NCBI RefSeq assembly: GCF_900626135.1
Contig: NZ_LR130785.1
Coordinates: forward strand, 1,025,241 to 1,089,240
Length of the DNA stretch: 64,000 nucleotides
Source of the DNA: Senegalia massiliensis
GTDB taxonomy: Bacteria > Bacillota > Clostridia > Tissierellales > SIT17
Direction of reading: 5' to 3'
The notes under the pieces are model-generated. The model saw only the letters and a list, made by a program, of their open reading frames with translations, did no database searches and was not told the origin of the DNA. Position 1 is the stretch's first letter. Each line of letters begins with the position of its first letter. Of this stretch, positions 41,189 through 51,086 are shown in pieces. A program made the position numbers and the translations under genes.

Positions 41189-42335
41189 GGATACTTTATA
41201 TAAAGAAATAAATAAAGAGATGATAAAAGTAAGAAAGTACCTTCATCAAATTCCAGAAATAGGGTTTAAAGAATTTAAAACATCATCATTTATAAAATCC
41301 AAACTAGAAGAATTTGGGTATGAGGTAGAGATTACTGCAAAAACAGGAATTATAGCATTTATTAAAGGTAAAATAACTGGTGAAGCTATAGCATTTAGAG
41401 CAGATATGGATGGGTTGATGATTAATGAAGACTTAGAAGTACATTTTTCTTCAACACATCCAGGAAAAATGCATGCATGTGGTCATGACGGACATATGTC
41501 TATTTTAATTGGATTAGCAATGTTTTTATCAAGATTAAATAAAATAAATAAAGATATATTATTAATATTTCAACCAGCAGAAGAAGGGCCTGGTGGAGCA
41601 AATATTATTGTAAATGAAGGTATTTTAGATAAATATAATGTTAAGTATATTTTTGGGTTACATATTTCCCCAGAAATAAAAGAAGGTAAAATTGGTATTG
41701 CTTCAGGACCTATAATGGCTCAAAGTGGTGAATTTGATATTTTTATTAATTCTAAAAATAGTCATGGTGCTATGCCACACTTAGGAATTGATGGTATATA
41801 TATATCAAGTTTATTAATACAATCTTATCAGAGCATTATAAGTAGAAATATAAGTCCTAATGAAACTGGAGTGTTAACTATTGGAAAAATTTCAGGAGGA
41901 AGTGCTATAAATATAATCGCTGATAAAATTAAATTAGAAGGAACAATAAGAGCTTTTAACTTAGATATTTATAATAAAATTAAAAGTAGAATTTATGAAA
42001 TAAATAAAGGGATTGAATTAATGTATGATATTAATATTGACACGCAAATAAGAGATTTTTATCCTCCAGTTATAAATGATAAATATTTATATAATATAGT
42101 TAAGAAATCTTTAAGTAGTAAAGAGATTATGGAAATAGAGCCTCTGATGATATCTGAAGATTTTTCTTACTATCAAAAAAAAGTAGCAGGTTTTTTCTTT
42201 TTGTTAGGTTCAAAAAATGAAATCAAAGGTTACAATTATCCCCTTCATAGTTCTAAATTCAATTTTGATGATAAAATATTATTAACAGGTCTAAGAACGT
42301 ATATGAAAATATTAAAAATATTAGAAATAATTTAA
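41175..42335 (+). CDS. N-acetyldiaminopimelate deacetylase, M20D peptidase family
   Basis: A 386-residue metallo-amidohydrolase that removes the acetyl group to give LL-diaminopimelate. Metal motifs are RADMDGLMI, HACGHDGHMSILIG and FQPAEEGPGGA; a C-terminal SEDFSYYQ supplies the last ligand region. It begins at a GTG within the aminotransferase gene after TGAGGTGAT. It closes the dap run. The next step to meso-DAP needs an epimerase, of which only a remnant is seen here. Confidence 0.9.
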   Translation: MKEYEDTLYKEINKEMIKVRKYLHQIPEIGFKEFKTSSFIKSKLEEFGYEVEITAKTGIIAFIKGKITGEAIAFRADMDGLMINEDLEVHFSSTHPGKMHACGHDGHMSILIGLAMFLSRLNKINKDILLIFQPAEEGPGGANIIVNEGILDKYNVKYIFGLHISPEIKEGKIGIASGPIMAQSGEFDIFINSKNSHGAMPHLGIDGIYISSLLIQSYQSIISRNISPNETGVLTIGKISGGSAINIIADKIKLEGTIRAFNLDIYNKIKSRIYEINKGIELMYDINIDTQIRDFYPPVINDKYLYNIVKKSLSSKEIMEIEPLMISEDFSYYQKKVAGFFFLLGSKNEIKGYNYPLHSSKFNFDDKILLTGLRTYMKILKILEII

Positions 42336-42362
42336 AAGTCAGAATTTTTTCTGACTTTTTAT
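42334..42362 (+). terminator. Terminator of the dap operon
   Basis: AAAAGTCAGAA and TTCTGACTTTT arms with a short T loop and a T run, beginning at the deacetylase stop. Confidence 0.87.
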
Positions 42363-42442
42363 TTAATATATCTTGATTAAGGGCATAAGGATGGAATAAA
42401 ATATAAGTAATATATTAAATAATATTAAAAAAGGAGAAATTA

Positions 42443-43483
42443 ATGGAAAATTATATTGATTTACGTTCAGACACTGTTACTCAACCTACTCAAGCTATGA
42501 GAGATGCAATGTATAATGCAGAAGTGGGAGATGATATATTAGGAGATGATCCTACTGTAAAAAAGCTTGAAAAAATGTCGGCTGACATATTAGGTAAAGA
42601 GGATGCTTTATTTGTAACATCTGGAACACTGGCAAATCAAATAGCGGTAATGACTTTTACAAATAGAGGTGAAGAAGTTATAGTTGGAAATACTTCTCAT
42701 ATATATAATTTGGAAGTAGGGGCTCTTGCAGCACTTTCTCAAGTTCAAACTAGACCTATAGATGTAGAAAATGGATATTATGATATAGATAAAATGAAAA
42801 GTTTAATTCAAAATAAAGGGATTCAAAATGCAAGAACAGGACTTATTTGCATTGAAAACACAAATAATTTAAATGCAGGATTTATTGTACCAGTGGGAAA
42901 TATAAATAATGTATGTGAATTAGGAAAAAAACATAATATACCAGTTTATATGGATGGAGCTAGAATTTTTAACGCATCAGTAGCTTTAGATATAGAGGTT
43001 AAAGATATAGTGAAAAATGTAGATGCAGTAATGTTTGCCCTTACAAAAGGTCTTTGTGCACCTTTTGGAGCAATACTTGCTGGAGATAGAAAGTTTATAG
43101 AAAAAGCAAGATGGATAAAACAACGATTAGGAAGTGGGTTTAGACAAGCAGGGTTTTTAGCAGCTCCAGGAATAGTAGCACTTGAAACAATGATACCTAG
43201 ATTAAAAGAAGATAATAAAAATGCAAAATTATTAGGGGAAAAATTAGCAGAAATAGAAGGATTAGATGTAAATGTAGATAATATTCATACATCAATACTA
43301 ACGGGGTCAGTAAAAGGTTTACCAATAGATATAGATAAATTTTTAGATAAATTAAATGACAATAAAATTAAAGCAAAAAGAATATCGGATTATAGCTTTA
43401 GAATGGTTACTCATTTAGGAATTGGAGAAAAAGAAATAGAGAAGGTTGTAAAGACAGTAAAAAAAATAATAAATGATATATAG
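42443..43483 (+). CDS. ltaE: Low-specificity L-threonine aldolase
   Basis: A 346-residue PLP enzyme that splits threonine to glycine and acetaldehyde. It has DLRSDTVTQPTQAMRDAM, GDDPTVKKLE, FVTSGTLANQ, the PLP lysine in ALTKGLCAPFGA and RLGSGFRQAGFLAAPG. Length is normal. AAAAGGAG lies before the ATG. It is 15 bases from the class V aminotransferase gene and probably shares its transcript, which suggests that glycine is passed on for transamination. Confidence 0.93.
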   Translation: MENYIDLRSDTVTQPTQAMRDAMYNAEVGDDILGDDPTVKKLEKMSADILGKEDALFVTSGTLANQIAVMTFTNRGEEVIVGNTSHIYNLEVGALAALSQVQTRPIDVENGYYDIDKMKSLIQNKGIQNARTGLICIENTNNLNAGFIVPVGNINNVCELGKKHNIPVYMDGARIFNASVALDIEVKDIVKNVDAVMFALTKGLCAPFGAILAGDRKFIEKARWIKQRLGSGFRQAGFLAAPGIVALETMIPRLKEDNKNAKLLGEKLAEIEGLDVNVDNIHTSILTGSVKGLPIDIDKFLDKLNDNKIKAKRISDYSFRMVTHLGIGEKEIEKVVKTVKKIINDI

Positions 43484-43498
43484 ATTGGAGCGAGTAAA

Positions 43499-44659
43499 GT
43501 GGAAAGAAGAAAATATTTACAAATACCAGGGCCAACAAATGTACCGGATAGAATACTTAGAAGTCTTTCTAAGCCTTTATTAAATCATAGGGGAGAAGAA
43601 TTTGAAGAATTAGTAGATTCCTGTGTGAAAGGATTAAAAAAGATTTATAAGACAGAAAATGATATTTTGATATTTCCAAGTTCAGGCAGTGGAATATTAG
43701 AAGCTTCTATAGTTAATTTATTTTCTAGAGGAGATACAGTAGCTATAGTTAAATTAGGTGTATTTAGTGATAGAATGGCTTCAATTGCGGAAAATCATGG
43801 CTTAAATGTAATACCAATAGAAAAAGAATGGGGAGAAGCTGTAACTAAAAGTGATATAAAAAAAGTTTTAGAAAATGATAAAGATAAAGAAATAAAAGCA
43901 ATATGTTTACCACATAATGAAACATCAACAGGAGTTAAAAATGACATTAAAAGCATTTCTGAAATTATAAAGAAATTAAATCATCCAGCATTAGTTGTTG
44001 TAGATGCAATAAGTTCTCTTGCTTCCTTAGAGCTTGAAACAGATAAGTGGAACTTAGATGTAGTTGTATCTTCATCACAAAAAGGACTTATGTTGCCACC
44101 AGGACTTGGCATAGTATCAATTAGTAAAGGGGCATGGGACTTAATAGAAAAATCTACTATGAGTAAATGGTATTGGGATTTTAAAGTAGTCAAAGAAAGA
44201 ATGAAAGGAAATCAATTTCCATATACACCTTCAACTTCATTATTATTTGGATTAAAAGAATCTATAGATATGATTTTAGATGAAGAATTAGAAAATGTAT
44301 GGAATAGACATGAACTCATGACTACTGCTGTTAGAAATTCATCTCAAGCAATGGGACTTAAATTACTTGCAAATGATAAAGATGCTTCAAATACAGTTAC
44401 AGCTATATTTTTACCAAAAGGAATTAAATATATTGATTTAGCTAGAGTGTTAAGCGAAGATTACAATATAATAATTGGTGGTGGGCTTAAGAAGCTAAAG
44501 GAAAAAATATTTAGGATTGGACATTTAGGATCTCTTCACCATGTAGAAGTATATGGAATAATGGGTGCATTAGAAATGGCCCTATTTAAATTAGGCTATA
44601 AAGTAGAATTAGGAACTGCTGCAAAATCAGTTGCTGAAACATTTTTAGAAGATAAATAA
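43499..44659 (+). CDS. Class V aminotransferase, alanine-glyoxylate / serine-pyruvate type
   Basis: A 386-residue PLP enzyme. It has QIPGPTNVPDRILR, LNHRGEEFEEL, FPSSGSGILEA, VVDAISSLASLE and the PLP lysine in SSSQKGLMLPPGL. Family members exchange amino groups among alanine, glyoxylate, serine and pyruvate. Beside a threonine aldolase it may connect glycine and serine to pyruvate metabolism. It starts at a GTG with a weak GGAG site. Confidence 0.87.
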   Translation: MERRKYLQIPGPTNVPDRILRSLSKPLLNHRGEEFEELVDSCVKGLKKIYKTENDILIFPSSGSGILEASIVNLFSRGDTVAIVKLGVFSDRMASIAENHGLNVIPIEKEWGEAVTKSDIKKVLENDKDKEIKAICLPHNETSTGVKNDIKSISEIIKKLNHPALVVVDAISSLASLELETDKWNLDVVVSSSQKGLMLPPGLGIVSISKGAWDLIEKSTMSKWYWDFKVVKERMKGNQFPYTPSTSLLFGLKESIDMILDEELENVWNRHELMTTAVRNSSQAMGLKLLANDKDASNTVTAIFLPKGIKYIDLARVLSEDYNIIIGGGLKKLKEKIFRIGHLGSLHHVEVYGIMGALEMALFKLGYKVELGTAAKSVAETFLEDK

Positions 44660-44670
44660 ATTCAAAATTC

Positions 44671-44703
44671 AAATATCCTTAAACAATTGTTTAAGGATAT
44701 TTT
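44671..44703 (+). terminator. Palindromic terminator
   Basis: A perfect palindrome (AAATATCCTTAAACAA and complement) ending in four T, 12 bases after the aminotransferase stop. Confidence 0.82.
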
Positions 44704-44762
44704 CATTATGTTATAATATATTTATTATAGTTAACTCAAAATAATTTTAAAAGGAGAATACT

Positions 44763-45329
44763 ATGTCATATAAATTTAATCCAAAAAACAAGAAAAAATT
44801 AGATAATATTGATAGAAGAAGATCCTTACCACCAAAAGAAACTTTGGAAAAATTATATTTAAAAGAAGGAGACTATATTGCCGATATTGGTTGTGGAATA
44901 GGATATTTCATATTTCCAGCTTTAGATATAGTTAAGAGTACAGGGAAGGTTTATGCTATAGATATATCACAAGATATGCTTAAAGATGTAGAAGAAAAAA
45001 TAAATAATAAGGATATAGATAATATTCAGGTTATAAAAGGAGAAATATCAGAATTAAAAGATAATAGTGTGAATTATATTTTTATTAGTAATGTTCTTCA
45101 TGAAATTGATAATAAAGATGAGTTTTTTACTAATTTAAAGAGAGTATTACAAAGTAATGGCAGAGTTTCAATTATTGAGTGGAAAAAAATCAAAATGGAT
45201 ATTGGTCCATCATTAGAACATAGAGTATCTCAAGAATGGTTAAAGGATAAATTATTTCATATAGGTTTTAAGGATTTGGAAATTATTAATATAAATGATA
45301 ATTTATATTCAGTGACAGGAAAATTATAA
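44763..45329 (+). CDS. Small class I SAM methyltransferase
   Basis: A 188-residue methyltransferase with SAM motif I ADIGCGIGYFIFPAL (about 41-55), the acidic KVYAIDISQDML, and the post-motif SNVLHEI. A RRSLPPKETL segment comes before the core. It is of the UbiE/arsM-like general class; the substrate cannot be told. AAAAGGAG precedes the start. It is 20 bases from the next gene, so they likely share a transcript. Confidence 0.83.
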   Translation: MSYKFNPKNKKKLDNIDRRRSLPPKETLEKLYLKEGDYIADIGCGIGYFIFPALDIVKSTGKVYAIDISQDMLKDVEEKINNKDIDNIQVIKGEISELKDNSVNYIFISNVLHEIDNKDEFFTNLKRVLQSNGRVSIIEWKKIKMDIGPSLEHRVSQEWLKDKLFHIGFKDLEIININDNLYSVTGKL

Positions 45330-45349
45330 AAAGTATTGGAGGAATTAAA

Positions 45350-46375
45350 ATGTATAGTTTTATGAATGATTATAGTGAAGGTGCTCATCCAAAAATATTA
45401 GAAAATCTTACTAAATATAATTTAGAGCAAAACATAGGATATGGACAAGATAAACATAGTGAAAAAGCAAAGAAACATATGATAAAATTCATTCAAAATG
45501 ATAATATTGATATTCATTTTATACCAGGTGGAACACAAACTAACTTGCTTGCAATATCAAGTTTTTTAAGACCGCATGAAGCTGTAATTGCTGCTAATAC
45601 TGGACATATTAATGTACATGAGACAGGTGCTATTGAGGCTACAGGACATAAGGTAATTGCTATGGAATCTAAAAATGGGAAATTAAGTATAGAATCTATT
45701 AAAAAAGCTTTAGATTATCATAGTGATGAGCATATGGTAAAACCTAAGATGGTGTACATATCTAATTCTACAGAGCTTGGCACTATATATAAAAAAAGAG
45801 AATTAAGTGATATAAAGAAAATATGTGATGAAAATAATTTGTTATTATTTTTAGATGGAGCACGTATTGGTTCTGCTCTTACTTGTAAAGAAAATGATTT
45901 GTCTTTAAAAGAAATATCTAATTTGGTGGATGCTTTTTATATAGGAGGAACTAAAAATGGAGCTTTACTTGGCGAAGCTTTAGTTATATGTAAAGATGAA
46001 ATAAAAGAAGATTTTAGATATCTTATTAAACAAAGAGGAGCTCTTATGGCTAAAGGTTTTGTAACCGGGATTCAATTTGAAACATTATTTGAAGATGATT
46101 TATTTTTTTCCCTAGCAAATCATGCTAATAAAATGGCAGAAAAAATAGCAAATTCGCTAGAAGAGCTAGGCTATAGTTTTTATACACCACCTATGACAAA
46201 TCAATTATTTCCTATATTATCAAATGACATATTAGAAAACTTATCAAAGGAATTTTTGTATTCAATTGAAGCAAGAGTAGATGAAGCCAATAGTGCAGTA
46301 CGATTTGTAACATCATGGGCTACTACTGAAGAATCAGTTAATAAATTAGTAAACTTTTTTAAAGGTTTACAGTAG
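45350..46375 (+). CDS. Second PLP lyase of the threonine aldolase family
   Basis: A 341-residue PLP fold-type I enzyme with MNDYSEGAHPKILE, FIPGGTQTNLLAI, the pyridoxal Asp in LFLDGARIGSAL and the Schiff-base lysine in GGTKNGALLGEA. It belongs to the beta-eliminating lyase/threonine aldolase family but differs clearly from the enzyme at 42443, so substrate may differ (threonine, allo-threonine or phenylserine type). TTGGAGGAA precedes the ATG. Confidence 0.85.
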   Translation: MYSFMNDYSEGAHPKILENLTKYNLEQNIGYGQDKHSEKAKKHMIKFIQNDNIDIHFIPGGTQTNLLAISSFLRPHEAVIAANTGHINVHETGAIEATGHKVIAMESKNGKLSIESIKKALDYHSDEHMVKPKMVYISNSTELGTIYKKRELSDIKKICDENNLLLFLDGARIGSALTCKENDLSLKEISNLVDAFYIGGTKNGALLGEALVICKDEIKEDFRYLIKQRGALMAKGFVTGIQFETLFEDDLFFSLANHANKMAEKIANSLEELGYSFYTPPMTNQLFPILSNDILENLSKEFLYSIEARVDEANSAVRFVTSWATTEESVNKLVNFFKGLQ

Positions 46376-46385
46376 AGGTGATTTT

Positions 46386-47102
46386 ATGTCAAAATTTTAT
46401 GCAGAAATAGCTAGATATTATGATTATATTTTTCCTTTATCAACAAATAAATTAAACTTAATAAAGGATTTAGCTGGAAACAATCCAAAAGATATTTTAG
46501 ATGTGGCCAGTGGTAGTGGTTTATATTCAAAACAATTAAGTGATGATGGATATAATGTAACTGCTATTGATTTAGATAATGAAATGATAAACAAATTAAA
46601 AGAAAAAGACAAAAAAATAGATGCAAAAGTTTTAAATATGCTAGATATAGAAAAGTTAAATAAAAAGTTCGACTTAATTTTTAGTATTGGTAATTCTATA
46701 GTTCATTTAGAAAATAATGAAATTATAAAAAAGTTTTTGTATTCAGCTAAAAATTCTCTAAAAGAAAACGGGAAATTATTAATACAAATAGTTAATTACG
46801 ATAGAATATTAGAAAAAAATATCAAAAGACTACCAACTATAAAAAATAATGAAGAAAATTTAGTGTTTGAAAGATATTATGAGTATTTAGAGCAAGAACA
46901 TAAGATAAATTTTAAAACCATATTAAAGGTAGATAATAACACCTTTGAAAACAATGTATTATTACATCCAATAACATCTGAAGAAATAAAAGAATTGTTA
47001 AAGGAAGTAGGGTTTTCTAGTATTAATTTTTATGGGGATTTTACTCAAAGTAACTATGAACCTATAGAGTCATTTCCTTTGATAATAGTAGCTGAAAAAT
47101 AA
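46386..47102 (+). CDS. Class I SAM methyltransferase
   Basis: A 238-residue methyltransferase with YAEIARYYDYIFPL at its start, SAM motif DILDVASGSGLYS (about 37-49), VTAIDLDNEM and FSIGNSIVHL. The C-terminal half has mixed beta strands of the family. The start is 10 bases after the PLP lyase, with AGAGGTGA. It is a different subgroup from the methyltransferase two genes earlier. Substrate unknown. Confidence 0.83.
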   Translation: MSKFYAEIARYYDYIFPLSTNKLNLIKDLAGNNPKDILDVASGSGLYSKQLSDDGYNVTAIDLDNEMINKLKEKDKKIDAKVLNMLDIEKLNKKFDLIFSIGNSIVHLENNEIIKKFLYSAKNSLKENGKLLIQIVNYDRILEKNIKRLPTIKNNEENLVFERYYEYLEQEHKINFKTILKVDNNTFENNVLLHPITSEEIKELLKEVGFSSINFYGDFTQSNYEPIESFPLIIVAEK

Positions 47103-47135
47103 TACGAAATTTTATATGAAAGAGAGAGAATGAAT

Positions 47136-47939
47136 ATGAAGTTAAGCAATGATAAACTAAAATTATTAACTAATGATTTAATAAAATGGATAAGAGAAAT
47201 GATGAGTAGTACTGGTGGGGAGAAAGCTATAATTGGTATATCAGGTGGAAAAGATAGTTCTGTAGTTGCAGGACTATGTGTAAGAGCATTGGGAAAAGAG
47301 AATGTATTAGGAGTTTTAATGCCCCATGAAGTGCAATATGATATAAATTATTCTCATGAAATATGTGATTTTTTGGGTATAAAATGTAAAGAGGTATCTA
47401 TTACTCCTATGATGAAAAGTTTTTATGAAGTTTTAGAAGGTGTAAAAGGTGATTTTATAGATGATATATCAGAACAAACAAAATTAAATTTACCTCCAAG
47501 AATTCGTATGACATTACTTTATGCTATAAGCCAATCCATATATAATGGTAGGGTAATAAATACAAGTAATTTATCTGAAGATTGGGTAGGATATGCTACA
47601 GTTTATGGAGATACCACAGGAGCATTTTCACCACTTGCAACTCTTACAACTGATGAAGTTATACAAGTAGGTAGATATATTGGAATTCCAGAAAAATTTA
47701 TCATTAAAACTCCAGAAGATGGACTTACAAAGAAAACAGATGAAGATGTACTTGGGTTTAGTTATGACACTTTGAATCGTTATATAAGAGAAGGAAAAAT
47801 AGATGATAAAGATATAAAAGATAAGATTGATAAAATTCATAAATATAGTAGATTTAAATTTACTCCAATTCCTATATATAATTCATATTTACCTATAAAA
47901 GCAAAAGAATTAGGAAATTTTTATAATGATAAAAAATAA
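47136..47939 (+). CDS. nadE: Ammonia-dependent NAD+ synthetase
   Basis: A 267-residue N-type ATP pyrophosphatase that amidates deamido-NAD. The PP-loop is GISGGKDSSVVAGL (about 37-50); NTSNLSEDWVGYAT and GDTTGAFSPLATLTTDEV follow. There is no N-terminal nitrilase-like glutaminase domain, which glutamine-using versions of about 550-650 residues carry, so ammonia is the nitrogen source. Two ATGs (47130 and 47136) are possible; the second has better spacing from AGAGAGAG. The last 14 bases overlap the exporter gene. Confidence 0.93.
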   Translation: MKLSNDKLKLLTNDLIKWIREMMSSTGGEKAIIGISGGKDSSVVAGLCVRALGKENVLGVLMPHEVQYDINYSHEICDFLGIKCKEVSITPMMKSFYEVLEGVKGDFIDDISEQTKLNLPPRIRMTLLYAISQSIYNGRVINTSNLSEDWVGYATVYGDTTGAFSPLATLTTDEVIQVGRYIGIPEKFIIKTPEDGLTKKTDEDVLGFSYDTLNRYIREGKIDDKDIKDKIDKIHKYSRFKFTPIPIYNSYLPIKAKELGNFYNDKK

Positions 47940-48870
47940 AAATAAAATAGTATATTTAGCAGCTGTAATATTTTCTATAATTACAGGACTATCTTATTTT
48001 TTAAATAAAGTTGCTCTTGAAACTTCAGAACCTATAGATATATTAGCCCATAGGTTTACTTCAGCATTTTTAGGACTTTTAATAGGCATATTATTTGGGT
48101 TTATAAAAGTGAATTTAACAAAAGAAAAAATTAAAAAAATATTACCTCTTGCACTTTTTAATCCATTATTATATTTTGGACTCCAGACAACAGGACTTCA
48201 GTATGCTACTTCAGCTGAAGGAGGAATATTGCTAGCATCATCACCAATATTTACATTACTATTAGCTTCTTATTTTTTAAAAGAAAAAAGTACATTAAGT
48301 CAAAAAATATTCATGATTTTATCTGTATCTGGAGTTGTTTATATAACTATTATGAAAGGTGTAACATTTGATCTTAATAATATTTTAGGGGTAATACTTT
48401 TACTTTTATCAGCAATATCAATTGCATCATATAATGTAGTTGGTAGAGTACTTAATAAGAATTTTTCAAATATGGAAATAAGCTTTGTTATGATATCTAT
48501 TAGTTTTATAATATATAATATTATTGCTATAGTAAAACATATAATGTCAAATGATTTATTAAATTATTTTACTCCATTTACAAACATAGATTTCACTATT
48601 TCTGTAGTATATCTTGGAGTATTATCTTCTTTGGTTTCATCGCTTATTAATAATTATGTGTTATCAAATATTGAGGCTTCAAAAATGAGTGTATTTGCTA
48701 ATTTAGGGACGGTTATATCTATATTTGCAGGAGTTATATTTTTAAATGAGAATTTATATTATTATCATATTATAGGATCCATTTTTATAATTGGTGGAGT
48801 ATTAGGGGTTAATTTTAGTGAAAATATAAAATTTAAAAGAGTACGATACAATAAAAGTACAATTCATTAA
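47926..48870 (+). CDS. EamA/DMT-family transporter
   Basis: A 314-residue protein with about ten hydrophobic helices in two EamA repeats. It has SYFLNKVALE at the first helix and LQTTGLQYATSAEGGILLASSPIF in part at the end of repeat one, matching drug/metabolite exporters of the RhaT/EamA type. The substrate is unknown; export of amino acids or metabolites is usual. It overlaps nadE by 14 bases, so translation is coupled. Confidence 0.88.
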   Translation: MIKNKNKIVYLAAVIFSIITGLSYFLNKVALETSEPIDILAHRFTSAFLGLLIGILFGFIKVNLTKEKIKKILPLALFNPLLYFGLQTTGLQYATSAEGGILLASSPIFTLLLASYFLKEKSTLSQKIFMILSVSGVVYITIMKGVTFDLNNILGVILLLLSAISIASYNVVGRVLNKNFSNMEISFVMISISFIIYNIIAIVKHIMSNDLLNYFTPFTNIDFTISVVYLGVLSSLVSSLINNYVLSNIEASKMSVFANLGTVISIFAGVIFLNENLYYYHIIGSIFIIGGVLGVNFSENIKFKRVRYNKSTIH

Positions 48871-48903
48871 AAATTGATAATATATTATCAATTTTTAATG
48901 AAT
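48862..48903. terminator. 42-base palindrome at the end of the transporter gene
   Basis: A perfect palindrome from ATTCATTAAAAATTG to its complement, overlapping the transporter stop. The 3' arm is T-rich (AATTTTTAATG). It is probably a terminator, although no T run follows the stem. Confidence 0.7.
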
Positions 48904-48916
48904 AATCTAAATCATA

Positions 48917-48925
48917 TGGTATAAT
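48917..48925 (+). promoter_or_regulatory. Extended -10 before the cardiolipin synthase gene
   Basis: TGGTATAAT, an ideal extended -10 with consensus hexamer. No clear -35 is needed for this class. It lies 42 bases before the ATG of cls and after the palindrome. Confidence 0.65.
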
Positions 48926-48966
48926 AAAATAGAATTTTAATTATTTAAATATAAGAGAGGTAAAAG

Positions 48967-50502
48967 ATGAAATTTATTAAAAAAATTTTATTAAATAGGA
49001 TATTAGTCATAGGTATTTCTATATTGGCACAGCTTCTTGTTCTAATATGGGCAATATTAAAATTTCAAGATTATTTTGTAGTTTTTTATGCAGTTAGTAT
49101 TGTAATTAGTATAGGAGTTGTATTGTTTATAATAAATGACCCAATAAATCCTGCTTATAAAATAGCTTGGATAATACCTATATTATTATTTCCTATATTT
49201 GGAGGATTGTTTTATATATTATTCGGTGGTAATAAAGTAAATAAAAGAGATAAAAAAAGGATGAAATTTATAGAGCATAAAATGAAACAATGCTTGCCAC
49301 CTGATAGAGATATATTAAAGGAAATAGAATTAATTGATAAAGATGCAATGAATCAATGCAGCTATTTACAAAATTCTGCTTATGTACCAGCTTTTAAAAA
49401 TACTTTTACTGAATATTTTCCAATTGGTGAGCTAAAGTTTAAAAGATTAAAGGAAGAATTAAAAAAGGCTAAAGAATTCATATTTTTAGAGTATTTTATT
49501 ATTTCTGAAGGAAAGATGTGGGATGAAATATTAGAAATACTAAAGGAAAAAGCATCAGAAGGTTTAGATATTAGAATAATATATGATGATTTTGGATGTG
49601 TACTAACATTGCCTTATGGATATGATAAAAAGTTAGAAAGTATGGGTATAAAGTGTGCAATTTTCAACCCACTTATTCCAGTTTTATCTCCAAAACTTAA
49701 TAATAGAGATCATAGAAAAATAGCAATAATAGATGGTCATACTGGTTTTACAGGTGGAATAAATCTAGCGGATGAGTATATAAATGTTATTGATAGATTT
49801 GGACATTGGAAAGATTCAGCTATTATGATTAAGGGAGATGCTGTATGGTCTCTTACTGTAATGTTTTTATCCATGTGGGATTATATTAATGGAATAGATG
49901 AAGATTTCAATAAATTTAAAAAAGAAAAAGTACATATTGATTATAAGGAACAAAAAGGATACATACAACCCTTTACTGATAATCCATTAGATGATGAAAC
50001 AGTGGGTGAAATAACATATCTTAATTTAATAAATAAAGCAAAAGATTATATATATATTACTACACCATATTTAATTATAGACAATGAAATGGTAGTAGCT
50101 CTTACTTCTGCTGCAAAAGCTGGAATAGATGTAAAAATTATCACACCTCATAGCCCTGATAAATGGTATGTTCATGCAGTTACACGTTCTTTTTATAAAT
50201 TGCTTATTGAAAAGGGAATAAAAATATATGAATATACGCCTGGTTTTATTCATTCTAAAAATTTTATTGTTGATGATAACTATGGAGTAGTAAGTACAAT
50301 TAATATGGATTATAGAAGCTTATATTTACATTTTGAATGTGGAGTATGGATGTATAAAACAGATAGTATTTATTATATGAAAAAAGATTTTTTAGATACA
50401 CTAGAGTTTTGCAAGGAAATTACTTATGAAGAGGCAACTGATATTAAACTTCATAGAAGATTAGGCCGATCAATATTAAGAGCATTTTCACCTCTTATGT
50501 AA
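48967..50502 (+). CDS. cls: Cardiolipin synthase, phospholipase D family
   Basis: A 511-residue membrane enzyme that joins two phosphatidylglycerols. It has two N-terminal helices (about 10-30 and 37-57), a third near 62-85, then two phospholipase D domains with HKD motifs: HRKIAIIDGHTGFTGGINLADEY in part (His, Lys, Asp), and HSKNFIVDD near residue 440. Length is typical. It has a GAGAGGT site and is probably a single-gene unit. Confidence 0.94.
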   Translation: MKFIKKILLNRILVIGISILAQLLVLIWAILKFQDYFVVFYAVSIVISIGVVLFIINDPINPAYKIAWIIPILLFPIFGGLFYILFGGNKVNKRDKKRMKFIEHKMKQCLPPDRDILKEIELIDKDAMNQCSYLQNSAYVPAFKNTFTEYFPIGELKFKRLKEELKKAKEFIFLEYFIISEGKMWDEILEILKEKASEGLDIRIIYDDFGCVLTLPYGYDKKLESMGIKCAIFNPLIPVLSPKLNNRDHRKIAIIDGHTGFTGGINLADEYINVIDRFGHWKDSAIMIKGDAVWSLTVMFLSMWDYINGIDEDFNKFKKEKVHIDYKEQKGYIQPFTDNPLDDETVGEITYLNLINKAKDYIYITTPYLIIDNEMVVALTSAAKAGIDVKIITPHSPDKWYVHAVTRSFYKLLIEKGIKIYEYTPGFIHSKNFIVDDNYGVVSTINMDYRSLYLHFECGVWMYKTDSIYYMKKDFLDTLEFCKEITYEEATDIKLHRRLGRSILRAFSPLM

Positions 50503-50580
50503 ACTTAATCTTTAGGTTATTTTACTTATGAATAAAGTTTTAAATCATAGGAAAAATAAGCTTAAGGAGGTGTATTCTAT

Positions 50581-51039
50581 ATGCTAAATTTAAGTCAAAA
50601 GGAACAGACATTATTGCAAGATCAGAAAAGTCATGAAGAAATGTGTATTAAAAAATATACAAAGTATGCAAATGAAGCTAGAGATCCAGAACTAAAACAA
50701 CTTTTTAATGAATTGGCATCTCAAGAGAGGGAGCATTTAAATACTGTAAATCAAATATTAAATGGTCAAGTGCCAAATGTAAGTTCACAAAGTAGTTCTA
50801 ATAATTCTCAAAATGAAATAACACAATTTAGCGGTAATAATATGAACAATCAGCAAGATGCTGACTTATGTCAAGATTTACTTTCTACAGAAAAATATGT
50901 GTCAAGCACATATAATACAACAATATTTGAATGTAAAGATACTAATGTAAGAAAAGCATTAAATCATATTCAAAAAGAAGAACAAGAACATGGCGAAAAA
51001 ATATATAATTATATGCAGGCTAATGGAATGTATAGTTAA
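50581..51039 (+). CDS. CotF-type spore coat protein
   Basis: A 152-residue protein made of two ferritin-like helical hairpins around a Ser/Asn/Gln-rich linker (about 60-95). It has QEREHLNTVNQIL in the first and STEKYVSSTYNTTIFEC with EEQEHGEKIYNYMQANGMY in the second, matching the CotF family. It would be placed in the spore coat, made in the mother cell; no sigma-K promoter was resolved. AAGGAGGTG precedes the ATG. Confidence 0.88.
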   Translation: MLNLSQKEQTLLQDQKSHEEMCIKKYTKYANEARDPELKQLFNELASQEREHLNTVNQILNGQVPNVSSQSSSNNSQNEITQFSGNNMNNQQDADLCQDLLSTEKYVSSTYNTTIFECKDTNVRKALNHIQKEEQEHGEKIYNYMQANGMYS

Positions 51040-51050
51040 TAACAAATAAT

Positions 51051-51080
51051 AAAGGATGTATGTAAATCATACATCCTTTT
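51051..51080. terminator. Terminator between cotF-like and fba genes
   Basis: AAAGGATGTATG and CATACATCCTTT arms around a five-base loop with T after it. It serves the coat gene and possibly the convergent fba gene. Confidence 0.85.
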
Positions 51081-51086
51081 AAATAT

